Shown piece after piece: positions 10,645-20,050 of a stretch of DNA of 64,000 nucleotides. Under the pieces are notes generated by a model. The model was not told the origin of the DNA. It did no database searches and saw nothing but the letters and a program-made list of their open reading frames with translations. The translations under genes and the position numbers were made by a program. Origin of the DNA: Sarcomyxa edulis. Lineage: Eukaryota; Basidiomycota; Agaricomycetes; Agaricales; Mycenaceae. Numbering within the stretch: the first letter of the stretch is position 1; every line of letters begins with the position of its first letter. The stretch lies in NCBI GenBank assembly GCA_009761415.1, contig QUOL01000012.1:573001-637000 (forward strand). The letters are read 5' to 3'.

Positions 10645-13600
10645 TCGAACAAACCCTCCGCGAATATACATCGGCTCTGTACCTAACAGTGGCCGACGAT
10701 ACCCCGACTCACTATTAATAAACGAATCACCGACCGAGGCGATCCATTCTATTCCGCGTACTACCGAACCCGAACTTACACCACCCATCGATATATACCC
10801 AGGAGAAGCAGTGACAGAGGGAGCAAGGTGGTCCCAATCGGAGCTTCATCCGTTGTATAACAAAGAAGCACACCGTATCGTCACAATCGATGCGGACGCT
10901 ACACTAAAAGCCGATCCACCGGCGAAGAAAAAGAAAGGGAAAAAGTACAAACCTGTAGAAAGACGAACGCAGCCAGTAGCTGCCACCCTACCAGAGGAAT
11001 TCCGTATCATACGGAAATTCCCGTGCGATCCATTAGAGACTCTGCCGATCCTACCAACTAGTCCCCCAGACTTCATTCCTGGCACAAGATATACTCAGGA
11101 AAGGATGATCGACCAACACATAAATGCCGATGGATTCCTATGGCCTGAAGAGGAGAAGCTGGTACATCATATTATCAAAATACACGAAATGGGTTTTGCC
11201 TGGGATGAGACGGAGAAAGGACACTTTCGATCGGACTACTTCGAGCCGATCAAACTTCCAGTCCTAGAACATACGCCGTGGAGTTACAAAAACATACCTA
11301 TTCCACCAGGCATTCGGGACAAGGTTGTACAGGCGGTAAAGGATAAGATATCGGTAGGTGTTTATGAACCGTCGAATTCCTCGTATCGCTCGAGGTGGTT
11401 TTGTGTTCCTAAAAAAGACGGCGTATCCCTGCGCATCGTTCACGACTTACGACCGCTCAACGCGATCACTATCAAAGACGCAGGATGCCCACCGATCGTC
11501 GAAGTTTATGCCGAGTCGTTCGGTGGTGCATGCGTGTACGGGATGTTCGACCTGTTCGTAGGATTCGACCATAGAATCCTAGCGGTACCATCGAGAGATC
11601 TGACTACCTTCCAAACACCGATGGGAACATTCCGACTGACGCGGTTGCCTCAAGGATACACTAATTCGGTGCAGATCCAACAAGGCGATGTCTCGTTTAT
11701 CCTTCAAGACGAGATACCAAAGTACACTCAGCCCTTTGTGGACGATTGCCCAGTCAAAGGACCAAGCACCTATTACAAATTACCGACCGGTGAATTTGAA
11801 ACTATACCGGAAAATTCTGGAATTAGACGCTTTATATGGGAACACCTGGTTAACGTTAATCGCATCATTCACAGGATTCGGCATGCAGGAGGCACCTTCA
11901 ATGCAAAGAAATCTTTCCTCGCAGTGAAATCGGTCATCATTGTCGGACATCGTTGCAGTGCCGAAGGAAGAATTCCTGACGAATCTAAAGTACAGAAAAT
12001 CCGGGACTGGCCGCCATGCGAAGACCTCACCGATGTACGAGCGTTCTTAGGGACGCTCGGCTTGATGAGGATCTTTATCAAAAACTTCTCATTTCACGCT
12101 CGGCCCCTGGTCATGCTCACTAGGAAGGACGTAGACTTCATCTTCGAGTCGGCCCAACAGAAAGCAATGGCGATTTTAAAACACCTCTTAATCACATCGC
12201 CAGCATTAAGGGCGATCGACTACCTGTCTGAACGAATGGTTTACTTGGAAGTCGATTCGTCATGGATCGCCATGGGCTGTGTATTACTTCAACTTGGATC
12301 GGACGGTGTCGAATACCCATCCCGATTCGGATCGATCACTTGGAACGATCGGGAACAGGGTTACTCGCAAGCGAAGATTGAACTCTATGGGCTATTCAGG
12401 GCGTTGCGTGCCTACCGACTGTATATTGTTGGGATCAAGAACTTCACTGTCCGAACCGATGCAAAGTACATCAAAGGCATGCTCAATAACCCGGACATAC
12501 AACCGAACGCTGCAATAAATCGCTGGATAGCCGCCATTCAACTGTTTACGTTTAAACTTGTTCACATACCGGGTACTTCAATGGGACCAGCCGATGGGCT
12601 GTCGCAAAGGCGTAGGGCTCCGGAGGACCCGGAAGAAGATGAAGACGTCGAAGAGTGGATCGATCGGGCTTGTGGATTCTTGGTGGAAGTCCTCAATAGG
12701 GGAAGAGCACAAGTCGATTCGCTGCTCGACTCGGTACCGCCCCGTCGACTCATGATTGACGATCGCCCATTGCCGATCACGATAATAATGAATTACCAGC
12801 GATCCAAGGAAAAGGCCAGAGGATCGGTATCAGTTTTCACCACTGAACAACGACCAAATGTTATCATTCCGCAAACGGAAAACGCCTTAAAACGAGATGC
12901 TGAGCTGCTCGAAATTCAAAAATACCTAGAAAAACCCGAGCGACCGATCGGCTTTAGCGATAAAAGTTACAAGGCATTCATGAAAAAGGCGACCCGGTTC
13001 TTTGTCCTCGATGGCCGCTTGTGGCGAAGAGACAAGCAGTTATCCCATAAATTGGTTTTATCACCAGACAAGCGATTAGCAATAATGGCCGAGCTTCACG
13101 ACAAGTACGGACACAAAGCGGCGTGGTCGACAAAGGTCAGACTTATGTCTCGTTTCTGGTGGCCTAGTATGAGCGAGGATATCCAGTGGTTTGTTCGAAC
13201 ATGTCACCAATGTCAGCTCCGTAATGACGCGAAAATCCATATCCCACCGACGATAGCCATCCCCTTCCCACTATTCGGGAAAATATATATGGATACAATG
13301 CATTTACCGACGGTCGATGGCTTCCATGTAATCGCGCATGGCCGATGCTCGCTCAGTTCATACCCCGAGTGGAGAATGCTGAAAAGCGAGAGCGCAGTAA
13401 ACCTAGCTAACTTCATCTTTGAAGACATTCTCTGCAGGTGGGGAAGCATAATGGAAATCGTAACCGATAATGGAAAGCCATGGGTCAAGGCGGCCGATCA
13501 GCTACAAAAGCAATATGGAATTCATCACATTCGCATTTCAGGATATAACTCTCAAGCACAGGGTGTCATTGAGAGAAAGCACTATGATGTTCGGGAATCA

Positions 13601-14347
13601 CTCATCAAATCCTGCGACGGCAACCAATCAATATGGCCAAAGGCGGCTCATGCGATATTCTGGGCGGAGCGTATTACAATCCAGAAATCGACGGGGTACT
13701 CGCCTTATTATATCGCGCACGGGGTTCAGGCGATCCACCCCTTCGACCTGGAACAGTCCACATTCATGCATCCCTTCATAGACGACGATATGAATTTTGG
13801 AGAACTTATCTCAAGAAGGGCGATGAAGCTTCAAAAGAGGGACAAAGAGCTCTCCAAGGTTCAGCGAGACAAATACCGATCGCGTCTCCAGTCGGCAGAG
13901 CAGTTTTTAAAGAAATACGAGGGACAAATTCACGATTTCAAGTTCGCGCCAGGAAGACTCGTACTTGTTCGTAATACTCGGATAGAGAAGGAACTGAACA
14001 ACAAAATGAAGCCCCGATACATCGGTCCAATGGTCGTGGTTCGCCAAACCAAATCGGGAAGCTACATCCTATCGGAAGTGACAGGAGCGATCGCTGAACA
14101 CCGATTCGCCGCATACCGATTGATCCCATACATGAGGAGGAACGAGATAACCCTACCAGTTACTACGCTAGTTGGGAAGTCGACGAAGCAGCTGGATGAT
14201 ATGGCCGATGAGGACACGCCTGACGAGTTTACTCTCGTGGAGCCCGGAGACGATGCACTTCCGGGAACGTATAGGACACGATTGTGGCAGTTTCCAAAAA
14301 GGCCGGAACAAGAATCTAATACGCTAAGGCCTCCGGAACGATCGTAA
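10631..14347 (+). CDS. Retrotransposon Pol: reverse transcriptase, RNase H, integrase
   Basis: Single open frame of about 1238 codons; the first conventional-looking segment starts near 10811 with GTG. Reverse transcriptase: 'LRIVHDLRPLNAITIKD', 'GMFDLFVGFDHR', 'RLPQGYTNSVQIQQGDVSF', and the catalytic box FVDD in 'QPFVDDCPVKGP'. RNase H: 'YLEVDSSWIAMGCVLLQ', 'QAKIELYGLFRALRAYR', 'VRTDAKYIKGML'. Integrase: an HHCC zinc finger (H-KYGH ... CHQCQ) and the DDE residues in 'IYMDTMHLP', 'IVTDNGKPW' and 'NSQAQGVIERKHYD'. The C-terminal part reads 'KPRYIGPMVVV'. Domain order RT-RH-IN places it in the Ty3/gypsy group. No stop codon or frameshift is seen and all catalytic residues are present, so the enzyme could be active. 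Confidence 0.95.
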   Translation, partial: EGTLSRTNPPRIYIGSVPNSGRRYPDSLLINESPTEAIHSIPRTTEPELTPPIDIYPGEAVTEGARWSQSELHPLYNKEAHRIVTIDADATLKADPPAKKKKGKKYKPVERRTQPVAATLPEEFRIIRKFPCDPLETLPILPTSPPDFIPGTRYTQERMIDQHINADGFLWPEEEKLVHHIIKIHEMGFAWDETEKGHFRSDYFEPIKLPVLEHTPWSYKNIPIPPGIRDKVVQAVKDKISVGVYEPSNSSYRSRWFCVPKKDGVSLRIVHDLRPLNAITIKDAGCPPIVEVYAESFGGACVYGMFDLFVGFDHRILAVPSRDLTTFQTPMGTFRLTRLPQGYTNSVQIQQGDVSFILQDEIPKYTQPFVDDCPVKGPSTYYKLPTGEFETIPENSGIRRFIWEHLVNVNRIIHRIRHAGGTFNAKKSFLAVKSVIIVGHRCSAEGRIPDESKVQKIRDWPPCEDLTDVRAFLGTLGLMRIFIKNFSFHARPLVMLTRKDVDFIFESAQQKAMAILKHLLITSPALRAIDYLSERMVYLEVDSSWIAMGCVLLQLGSDGVEYPSRFGSITWNDREQGYSQAKIELYGLFRALRAYRLYIVGIKNFTVRTDAKYIKGMLNNPDIQPNAAINRWIAAIQLFTFKLVHIPGTSMGPADGLSQRRRAPEDPEEDEDVEEWIDRACGFLVEVLNRGRAQVDSLLDSVPPRRLMIDDRPLPITIIMNYQRSKEKARGSVSVFTTEQRPNVIIPQTENALKRDAELLEIQKYLEKPERPIGFSDKSYKAFMKKATRFFVLDGRLWRRDKQLSHKLVLSPDKRLAIMAELHDKYGHKAAWSTKVRLMSRFWWPSMSEDIQWFVRTCHQCQLRNDAKIHIPPTIAIPFPLFGKIYMDTMHLPTVDGFHVIAHGRCSLSSYPEWRMLKSESAVNLANFIFEDILCRWGSIMEIVTDNGKPWVKAADQLQKQYGIHHIRISGYNSQAQGVIERKHYDVRESLIKSCDGNQSIWPKAAHAIFWAERITIQKSTGYSPYYIAHGVQAIHPFDLEQSTFMHPFIDDDMNFGELISRRAMKLQKRDKELSKVQRDKYRSRLQSAEQFLKKYEGQIHDFKFAPGRLVLVRNTRIEKELNNKMKPRYIGPMVVVRQTKSGSYILSEVTGAIAEHRFAAYRLIPYMRRNEITLPVTTLVGKSTKQLDDMADEDTPDEFTLVEPGDDALPGTYRTRLWQFPKRPEQESNTLRPPERS
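10639..10645 (+). promoter_or_regulatory. Putative +1 ribosomal frameshift site between gag and pol
   Basis: Gag ends CCT TAG in frame 1. The pol frame is open from 10631 in frame 2, so the two overlap by 14 nt. Skipping one T after CCT (CCT-T-AGT-CGA) enters pol directly. A slowly read stop codon after a slippery proline codon is a known setting for +1 shifting. Pol has no early ATG, which supports a fusion product. Confidence 0.5.
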
Positions 14348-15663
14348 AGATATCGCGCGGATATCTGGAAACATCGGGAAATACTCTAACAAGGGACCGC
14401 GAACGAACAACTCTGGATAAGGCTCCCTTCTCCACATGATACTTTGAATCACCTTTCTATTTTCTCTCCATATAAAAATGTACATTATTACAAGAATATC
14501 AGCACCCTTCTCTCAAGAATGACCCCTTTTTCCGACCCCTGTCTCGACGAGAAGAGGGATACTACCCCGAGGAAGCAATCAATTCTACGAAAACTTTACT
14601 GGCCAGGCGCCAGAACAGCGGGATCCAGGTCAACGCTTAGTTCAAACGATCTGCTGAAGAAACAAAGCAAGAGGATGACCGTTAGACCGATCGTCTTGAC
14701 CAATTGCATCCCAAGTCGTACTTTCTCCGATAAAGCGTCACAACGAAGGCCGATCCTGAGAAATAACCGACTATAGCTCAAAAGGACGTGAAAGGACGAA
14801 TTCTTGGAACAAAAGCCGATCGACGATACAAATACAGTCCGAGCCGGTCGTTATGTTCAACAATCGGTAGCCGATTGAAGGAAAGATAGAAAAAGGCCGA
14901 TCGTGGCCGACTGCGAGAAATTGCCGATTACTGCTGCTCTAAGAGGACTTAGACAAATTGCTGCACCGAAAGCCGATCGACGACACGAACGCAATCCAAG
15001 AGAGTCGCTGTGTTCGAACGATCGGCCGAAGAAACTAAGCAAGAGGACGATCGGTAGACTGATCGTTTTGACCGATTGTATCCCAAGTCGTACTCTCACC
15101 GGACTTAGACGAGTTCCTGGGACAAAAGCCGATTGTCTATACAAAGGGAATCAGAGAGGATCGCAGTGTTCAACGATCGGTAGCCGGGTGATGGAAAGTA
15201 GAAAAAGCCGATCGTGGGCGACTACAACAAAATCCCGATCGCTGCTGCTCAAGAGGACTTTGACGAATTTCCTGGACAAAAGCCGATCGAAGTTGTTCGA
15301 AATCGTGCACTTTCCGGTATTAAGGCCGACCGATCGACTTGGGGATTTTTGACAGGAAACCTATGTGTTGGACATATAACCAATTGTTTATGGCCGATCT
15401 TGCGGCGACTTAAGAACGGGATCCATTGACTCGTGAAGAATCGGTTTTCTGTATTTACAGATAACCGTACAGATATACGAGTCGGCACCACCTAACGTGG
15501 TACCGACGACAAGCTACGATCCGTAAAAAATGTAATATGGGCCGAAACCCGAGGAAAAATGTCCGCAGACGCGAGAGCCCGACCGAACAAAGGATGCGCG
15601 AGGAGGGGGAATTACATGAAAGAAAAGAAAGAAGGGAAATTTTAAAAGAAGTGATTATACAAA
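14348..15663 (+). repeat. Non-coding 3' pol region with degenerate tandem repeats
   Basis: Between the pol stop and the antisense zinc-cluster gene. Related blocks recur at an offset of about 314 bp (CAATCGGTAGCCG at 14860 and CGATCGGTAGCCG at 15174, each followed by AAGCCGATCG and GCTGCTCTAAGAGGACTT-like text). Another pair lies about 373 bp apart ('GAAGAAAC.AAGCAAGAGGA' near 14655 and 15028). No convincing ORF. It may hold termination or packaging sequences of the element. Confidence 0.55.
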
Positions 15664-17213
15664 CTACTTAGCTTGCCTTGAATCCTTCTTCTCCTTCTTC
15701 TTAACGATCACCACCCCATCTAACCTGCTCGACCCTTCTCCGACGTCGTCCTGCACAGGAAGAGGCGCGGGAGGCCCACCGAACGAGTACGAAAGCCCTT
15801 CGTTGAAAGCCGATTCTACGGCGCCGAAGTGCAAGTTCATCGCGTCCTCGGTTATCTTGGCGATCTGGCCAGCGACGAATGACGAGAAATCCCGCTCGAA
15901 CCTCTTGCTAGAAGCGGACCACAGGGCTCGGAGGTGTTTTTGGGCCGCATCGTTAGCAGCGGCCTCCTCGGCGTCATTGGCAGCAACCTGAGAAGCGGTG
16001 TCGAAGTCTGGAGAGAGCGGGGGAGGGATGTTTAGACGTCGGTCAGGAATTTTAATACTAACTCCCGTACGCAGACGCGTACGGGAATACGGACCTTCGT
16101 CGTCATCCTCCATTTCCTGGTCCTCGTCGGCTTTCTGCTGTTGGTGCGAAGGGATTATGTTCCGACTGAAAGATTCACCAGGAGGAGGAATGCCGGGCTC
16201 GGTGACCAACTTCAAGAGGCCGTCTGCGATGTACTTTGCCTTGTCCGCGCTGGTGAACTCGTTGAACTTGATCGAGCACTTGTGCTTGTCGCGGATGCAC
16301 TTTCGGCAACGTCGGCCGGGGAGCCCGACGCATGGCTGTACATCGAGCGCGATCCGGCAAGGGCGACACATCAAATGCTATAAACAAATGAACAAAGTCA
16401 ATAAAAGGAAACCGCTGGAGGGCGGTAATATGACAAGGAGAAAGGAAATTACTCACCTCGAGTCGGAAAACTTCGCCTACAGCCAAAGCGCGTTGACGTC
16501 GAACACGCGTAGTCGCCGGCACGGTCTTAGGAGGGGGTTTCTGTGCCTCCTTGGGGTCGGCTGGACCTTTTCCCTTTCGAGCTCTCTTCTTTGCCGGAGC
16601 ATCGGATTCTCTGGTGGAAGAAGTCGCGATGACTTTCGGATCGACCTTGATCTTGGGCTCGAAGGGAACAATCCCGGTGAATTCGATCTCGGAGTCGGTT
16701 TCGTCGGTCTTAGCGCGTTTCTTTCCTTTTCGCTTTGACGATGTCGACGTAGACGCTGCTGGCGCGGGGGAATCGCGCGGCGTTGGAGTGTCGGACAAAG
16801 GAATTGGAGTCGGTGCCTTCCGCTTTCCTTTCGACGAAGCGGACTTTTGAGGGACGGCCTTCTTTGGTTTTGGCGGCGGTGGAGGAGCTATGCGAGGAGA
16901 CGTTGGTGTGCGATCCCGGTCATTGTTCTCGGCCATGGGAGAAGGAGGGCGTGAGCAAGGAGGATCGATAACGTCTCGACGATCAGGATCGTCAGGCGCA
17001 TGGGAATCGGACAGAGTCGGGGGAGGAAGGGATAGACTGGGGACGATGGGATCGACGGCGGGAGAAGGAGGGCGAGCGATCGGGGGTGGAAGATCGACTT
17101 CCATCCGTGCCTCTACAGGAGGCGACTCTGGAGGAGGATCTTCGTAATCGAAAAGGGAATGAATTAGCAAAAATGTTGGGTAAAAAAGGGGAAGGTCACT
17201 CACCAATCATCAT
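15664..17213 (-). CDS. Antisense zinc-cluster protein in the retroelement (C-terminal half)
   Basis: Three exons with agreeing phases: 17204-17213 (short, from ATG 17211-17213), 16457-17139 and 15664-16377. The first long part is Pro/Ser-rich and basic (nuclear-type, KRKGKKRAK). The last exon opens with a cysteine cluster C-x2-C-x8-C-x7-C-x2-C-x6-C ('MCRPCRIALDVQPC', 'RRCRKCIRDKHKC'), much like the fungal Zn2Cys6 DNA-binding fold but with wider first spacing. A helical tail follows ('ALWSASSKRFERDFSSF'), ending DSRQAK-stop. The upstream half (17229-18266) is in the same frame, separated only by TAG at 17229-17231, so this may be the 3' part of one longer gene. A role in regulating the element is possible but not shown. 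Confidence 0.6.
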
Positions 17214-17228
17214 ACTTTCCACCTCTGC

Positions 17229-18266
17229 CTACGATGAATCCCCCGTTCCTGAGTTCGCCCCTTTCTCTGGTACGACGTCTGCCCTTCGGGCCTCTGCCTG
17301 TTCCTTTTCGAGCTCGTCAAGTCGTCGGTTTCCTAGAAGACAAGTAAAGGTTTTTTTTTAATGAGGTGTAGAAAGACGAGGAGGACGTTCGCCTGGGCGG
17401 GACTTACTGATGGCAGCGGCGTCTGTCTCCTCGCGACCCAAGTTCTCCGACTCTTCCAGAACGTTGCCCGCCGAGCTCTCTGGACCAGCGACTGTTCCAT
17501 CCTCGACGATCTTCATCCCCGAAATGTCGCTCTCGATCGTACGGTCGAAGTCCCCTCTCGATCCCTCGCCTTCGAAGCCCTCTGCGCTTGGCTCACCGTC
17601 GAACCGTCCGCTCGTCGGTGATGGGGGAACGGGACTTGGCGACCCAAAGCTGCTGACCTGAGGCGGAGGAGTGTCTGGGCAGTGATACCAGAGGCAATCG
17701 AAAGCCCATTTTGGAGTCCACTTCGACGACCTTATAAATTCGAGGGCTTCAGGCGTTATCTGGGGGAGGTCGTCAACCCAGTCGGGAAAATCGTCGTCGT
17801 CTCCGTAAACCGCTTCGGCCCAATCCTTAATCTCGTTGATGAGAGTGGGAACAGGTTTACGGGCAACGGGCGAGTGAGCGTTGATGTTAAAAGAGCTCCC
17901 GGCAAGTCTGGGATAGAAATCGTGTCGCTGAGGAAGGACGGAACGAGAACGACGTGACGTAGATTGGGTCAGTAGGATGGGGGGAACGCCTTCCCCAGGG
18001 CCACTGAGACGAGACGTTGATGTATGAGAAGCGATCGGCGACGTCAAAGACGCGTTTGCCGCGAAATGAGTACGAGGGGTGGATGTCGAAGGTTGGCTGC
18101 GAGCAAACGGCTCGGACTTTACGGCGAGGAAGGGGTTGCGAGGAGCGGCTGCCTGCATCCTGGCAGGACTAATCCGCCGAGGAACGCCGCGGATGGCAGA
18201 GGACGACGCGGTTGGCTGTGATCCGCGACGACTCTCGTCATCGGGATTCGTCTTTGTACGTGCCAT
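17229..18266 (-). CDS. Antisense gene upstream half, ending at an in-frame TAG
   Basis: Starts at ATG 18264-18266 (MARTKTNPDDES). Exon 17408-18266 joins exon 17229-17332 by a GTAAGT...TAG intron, phase 1, giving 'NRRLDELEKEQAEARRADVV', a short coiled-coil-like segment. The body is basic and Ser/Pro-rich, with an acidic, Trp-rich stretch 'WAEAVYGDDDDFPDWVDDL' and 'SKWTPKWAFDCLWYHC'. Translation stops at TAG 17229-17231, but the same frame runs on without another stop into the 17213 exon ('AEVESMM'). Either one gene of about 795 codons carries a single nonsense change, or there are two adjacent genes 15 bp apart. The strand is opposite to gag-pol. No known domain recognised. Confidence 0.55.
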
Positions 18267-18990
18267 GGAAGTCGAGTAGGGAAGGATGATGGAGGAGAAG
18301 AGGAAAGGAAGGACCGAGCGAGCGCTTAAAAATACGCGTCGAGAAATTGCTCGAAGTCTTTTGAAACTCAGCCCGGATATGGCCGAAATGCGATCGCGAC
18401 TCGCGACTCGGCCAAACAAGCTGAAGCTTCAGCCAAACAACCGCTTTTGCCAACAGCAGGTCGATAATCTTTAGAGTTCGATGCTCCCATGGACCGCGCC
18501 GGAGAGTCTATTATATAAAAACGGTAAAAATTGGCGATAATACGGGAATAATATGGATTACATAAATTCGACATGGAAAGGACAAGAAACGAACGAAAAC
18601 GGGGGAGCCAATCCAGTTTTTCGAAAAACCCACTAGCGATCGGCGTAATCACACGAACACTGTTCACAACCGAATATCGATCGGACGTGAACCAAGGAAG
18701 TCAAACAGAAGGAAGTCAAAGTGCTGCGACGCTAGCGAAACACGATTAGGAGAGCGCAAGGGTCGACAAACCAGCGCCTATGAAGGATGACGATCCTTAT
18801 AAAATTTATGCCGACTGGATTTCTGAATGAGATCAATTATGAACGGCACTAGGCGACCCCAATTCGGCTGGCCAGCGGAATGGGACAACGCAATGTGCCA
18901 AATTATGCATTATAGACGAAAAGGACGCCGCTCGAGGCAAAATACACATTTGTGGCACAAGCTACTAACTATGCAGAACTTTTATTAGAT
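18267..18990. other. Left junction zone between retroelement and nested block
   Basis: Upstream of the antisense gene. CGATCG words typical of the retroelement continue to about 18668 and then vanish. No clear terminal repeat or duplication marks the junction, so the boundary lies somewhere between about 18.7 and 19.0 kb. No gene seen. Confidence 0.4.
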
Positions 18991-20050
18991 TATGTGCCGA
19001 AGACGGGCAAATTATCAGCCTTAGCTGTAGATTGAGACCAAAGTCCAATGGCAGTTGCCACTGAATGGTTTGGGATGGCCGATGGCAACTGCCACTGGGT
19101 GGGGCGAGAAGCTCCGCTGCCGGGGGGAAAAAAATTCATATTCCGAAAGCGGAATATGTCATTAAATACTTGTTTTTCTTCGTCCAAAAGCGGTAATATA
19201 TCAGAAATAAATGATATATATGCACCTTTGGTATTTAAATCCAAATACCATTTCTTTGGGCATGAATCGGTATTTCCCGGTTGTGCTTAGAATAGGCACC
19301 CATTCAGAATGTTTCTCCGTATGTTTTCCTGACATACCCTGACAGCTAGAATTTCTTTTTTTCAAACCTATATAGAAATGCATTACCATATATTTTACAC
19401 TCATCGAAGGTTGGTTTATGTTCTCTTTTTTTGGGGGTCTTATGTTTTTTTCCCCAGCATTTATGGGCATGCACAAGTCTCGTTTAATCGCAGTTCCACT
19501 CAAAATGACAACAGGTGTAGGAAAACATTTTCTGCCTTGTGAAGATATACTTCGAGCTTGGTAGATCCCTCCCGGTATTCTCCGGGTACACTGTGTTTGC
19601 AGTACGGACACAGGGCTACCAAATGATCATTTATTCAAGGGTGACGGAATGTACCACGTAGATATATGAGTTACAGAAAGATGCATACAAAAAGATGCGA
19701 AGGGCGGGTTCAGAGAACCTCGTATGACAAGACAAGCTAGATGATGTGTCAGCGTAAAGGGCTACAATATACAAGTATCGAGACAGACTAGCGGGAACTA
19801 GGACATGAGAAAGCGCAAGAAAGTAAGCAAGTAAACGAGCGAGATGTACGAGAATGAGAATTCAGTATGATGTAGGAGGAGTCGAGGACATGGGAAGGCG
19901 CGTAGATGCATAGAGGCCAAAAAGCGGATGCATAGAGGCCAAAAAGCGAGAAGTACGAAGGTTCAAGATGATGTATCAAGAGTCGAGAAGGTACGCGAAG
20001 GAAGGTGGACAAAAAAGCGAAGGGAAAGTACGAGAGTTTGATACGAGAGT
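18990..20050. other. Repeat-like spacer before gene A
   Basis: No supported gene. It contains inverted arms GGCAGTTGCC/GGCAACTGCC near 19051-19095 and a perfect hairpin at 19137-19158. AT-rich 19150-19620 has only weak ORFs. Confidence 0.4.
19137..19158. repeat. Perfect 9-bp hairpin
   Basis: CATATTCCG - AAAG - CGGAATATG, a 9-bp stem with a four-base loop, in an otherwise gene-free spacer. It may be a remnant end of a small element. Confidence 0.6.

Noticed and set aside
19201..19611. 136-codon minus ORF in the spacer before gene A
   Set aside because: AT-rich, unusual composition, contains part of an inverted-repeat region, no domain.
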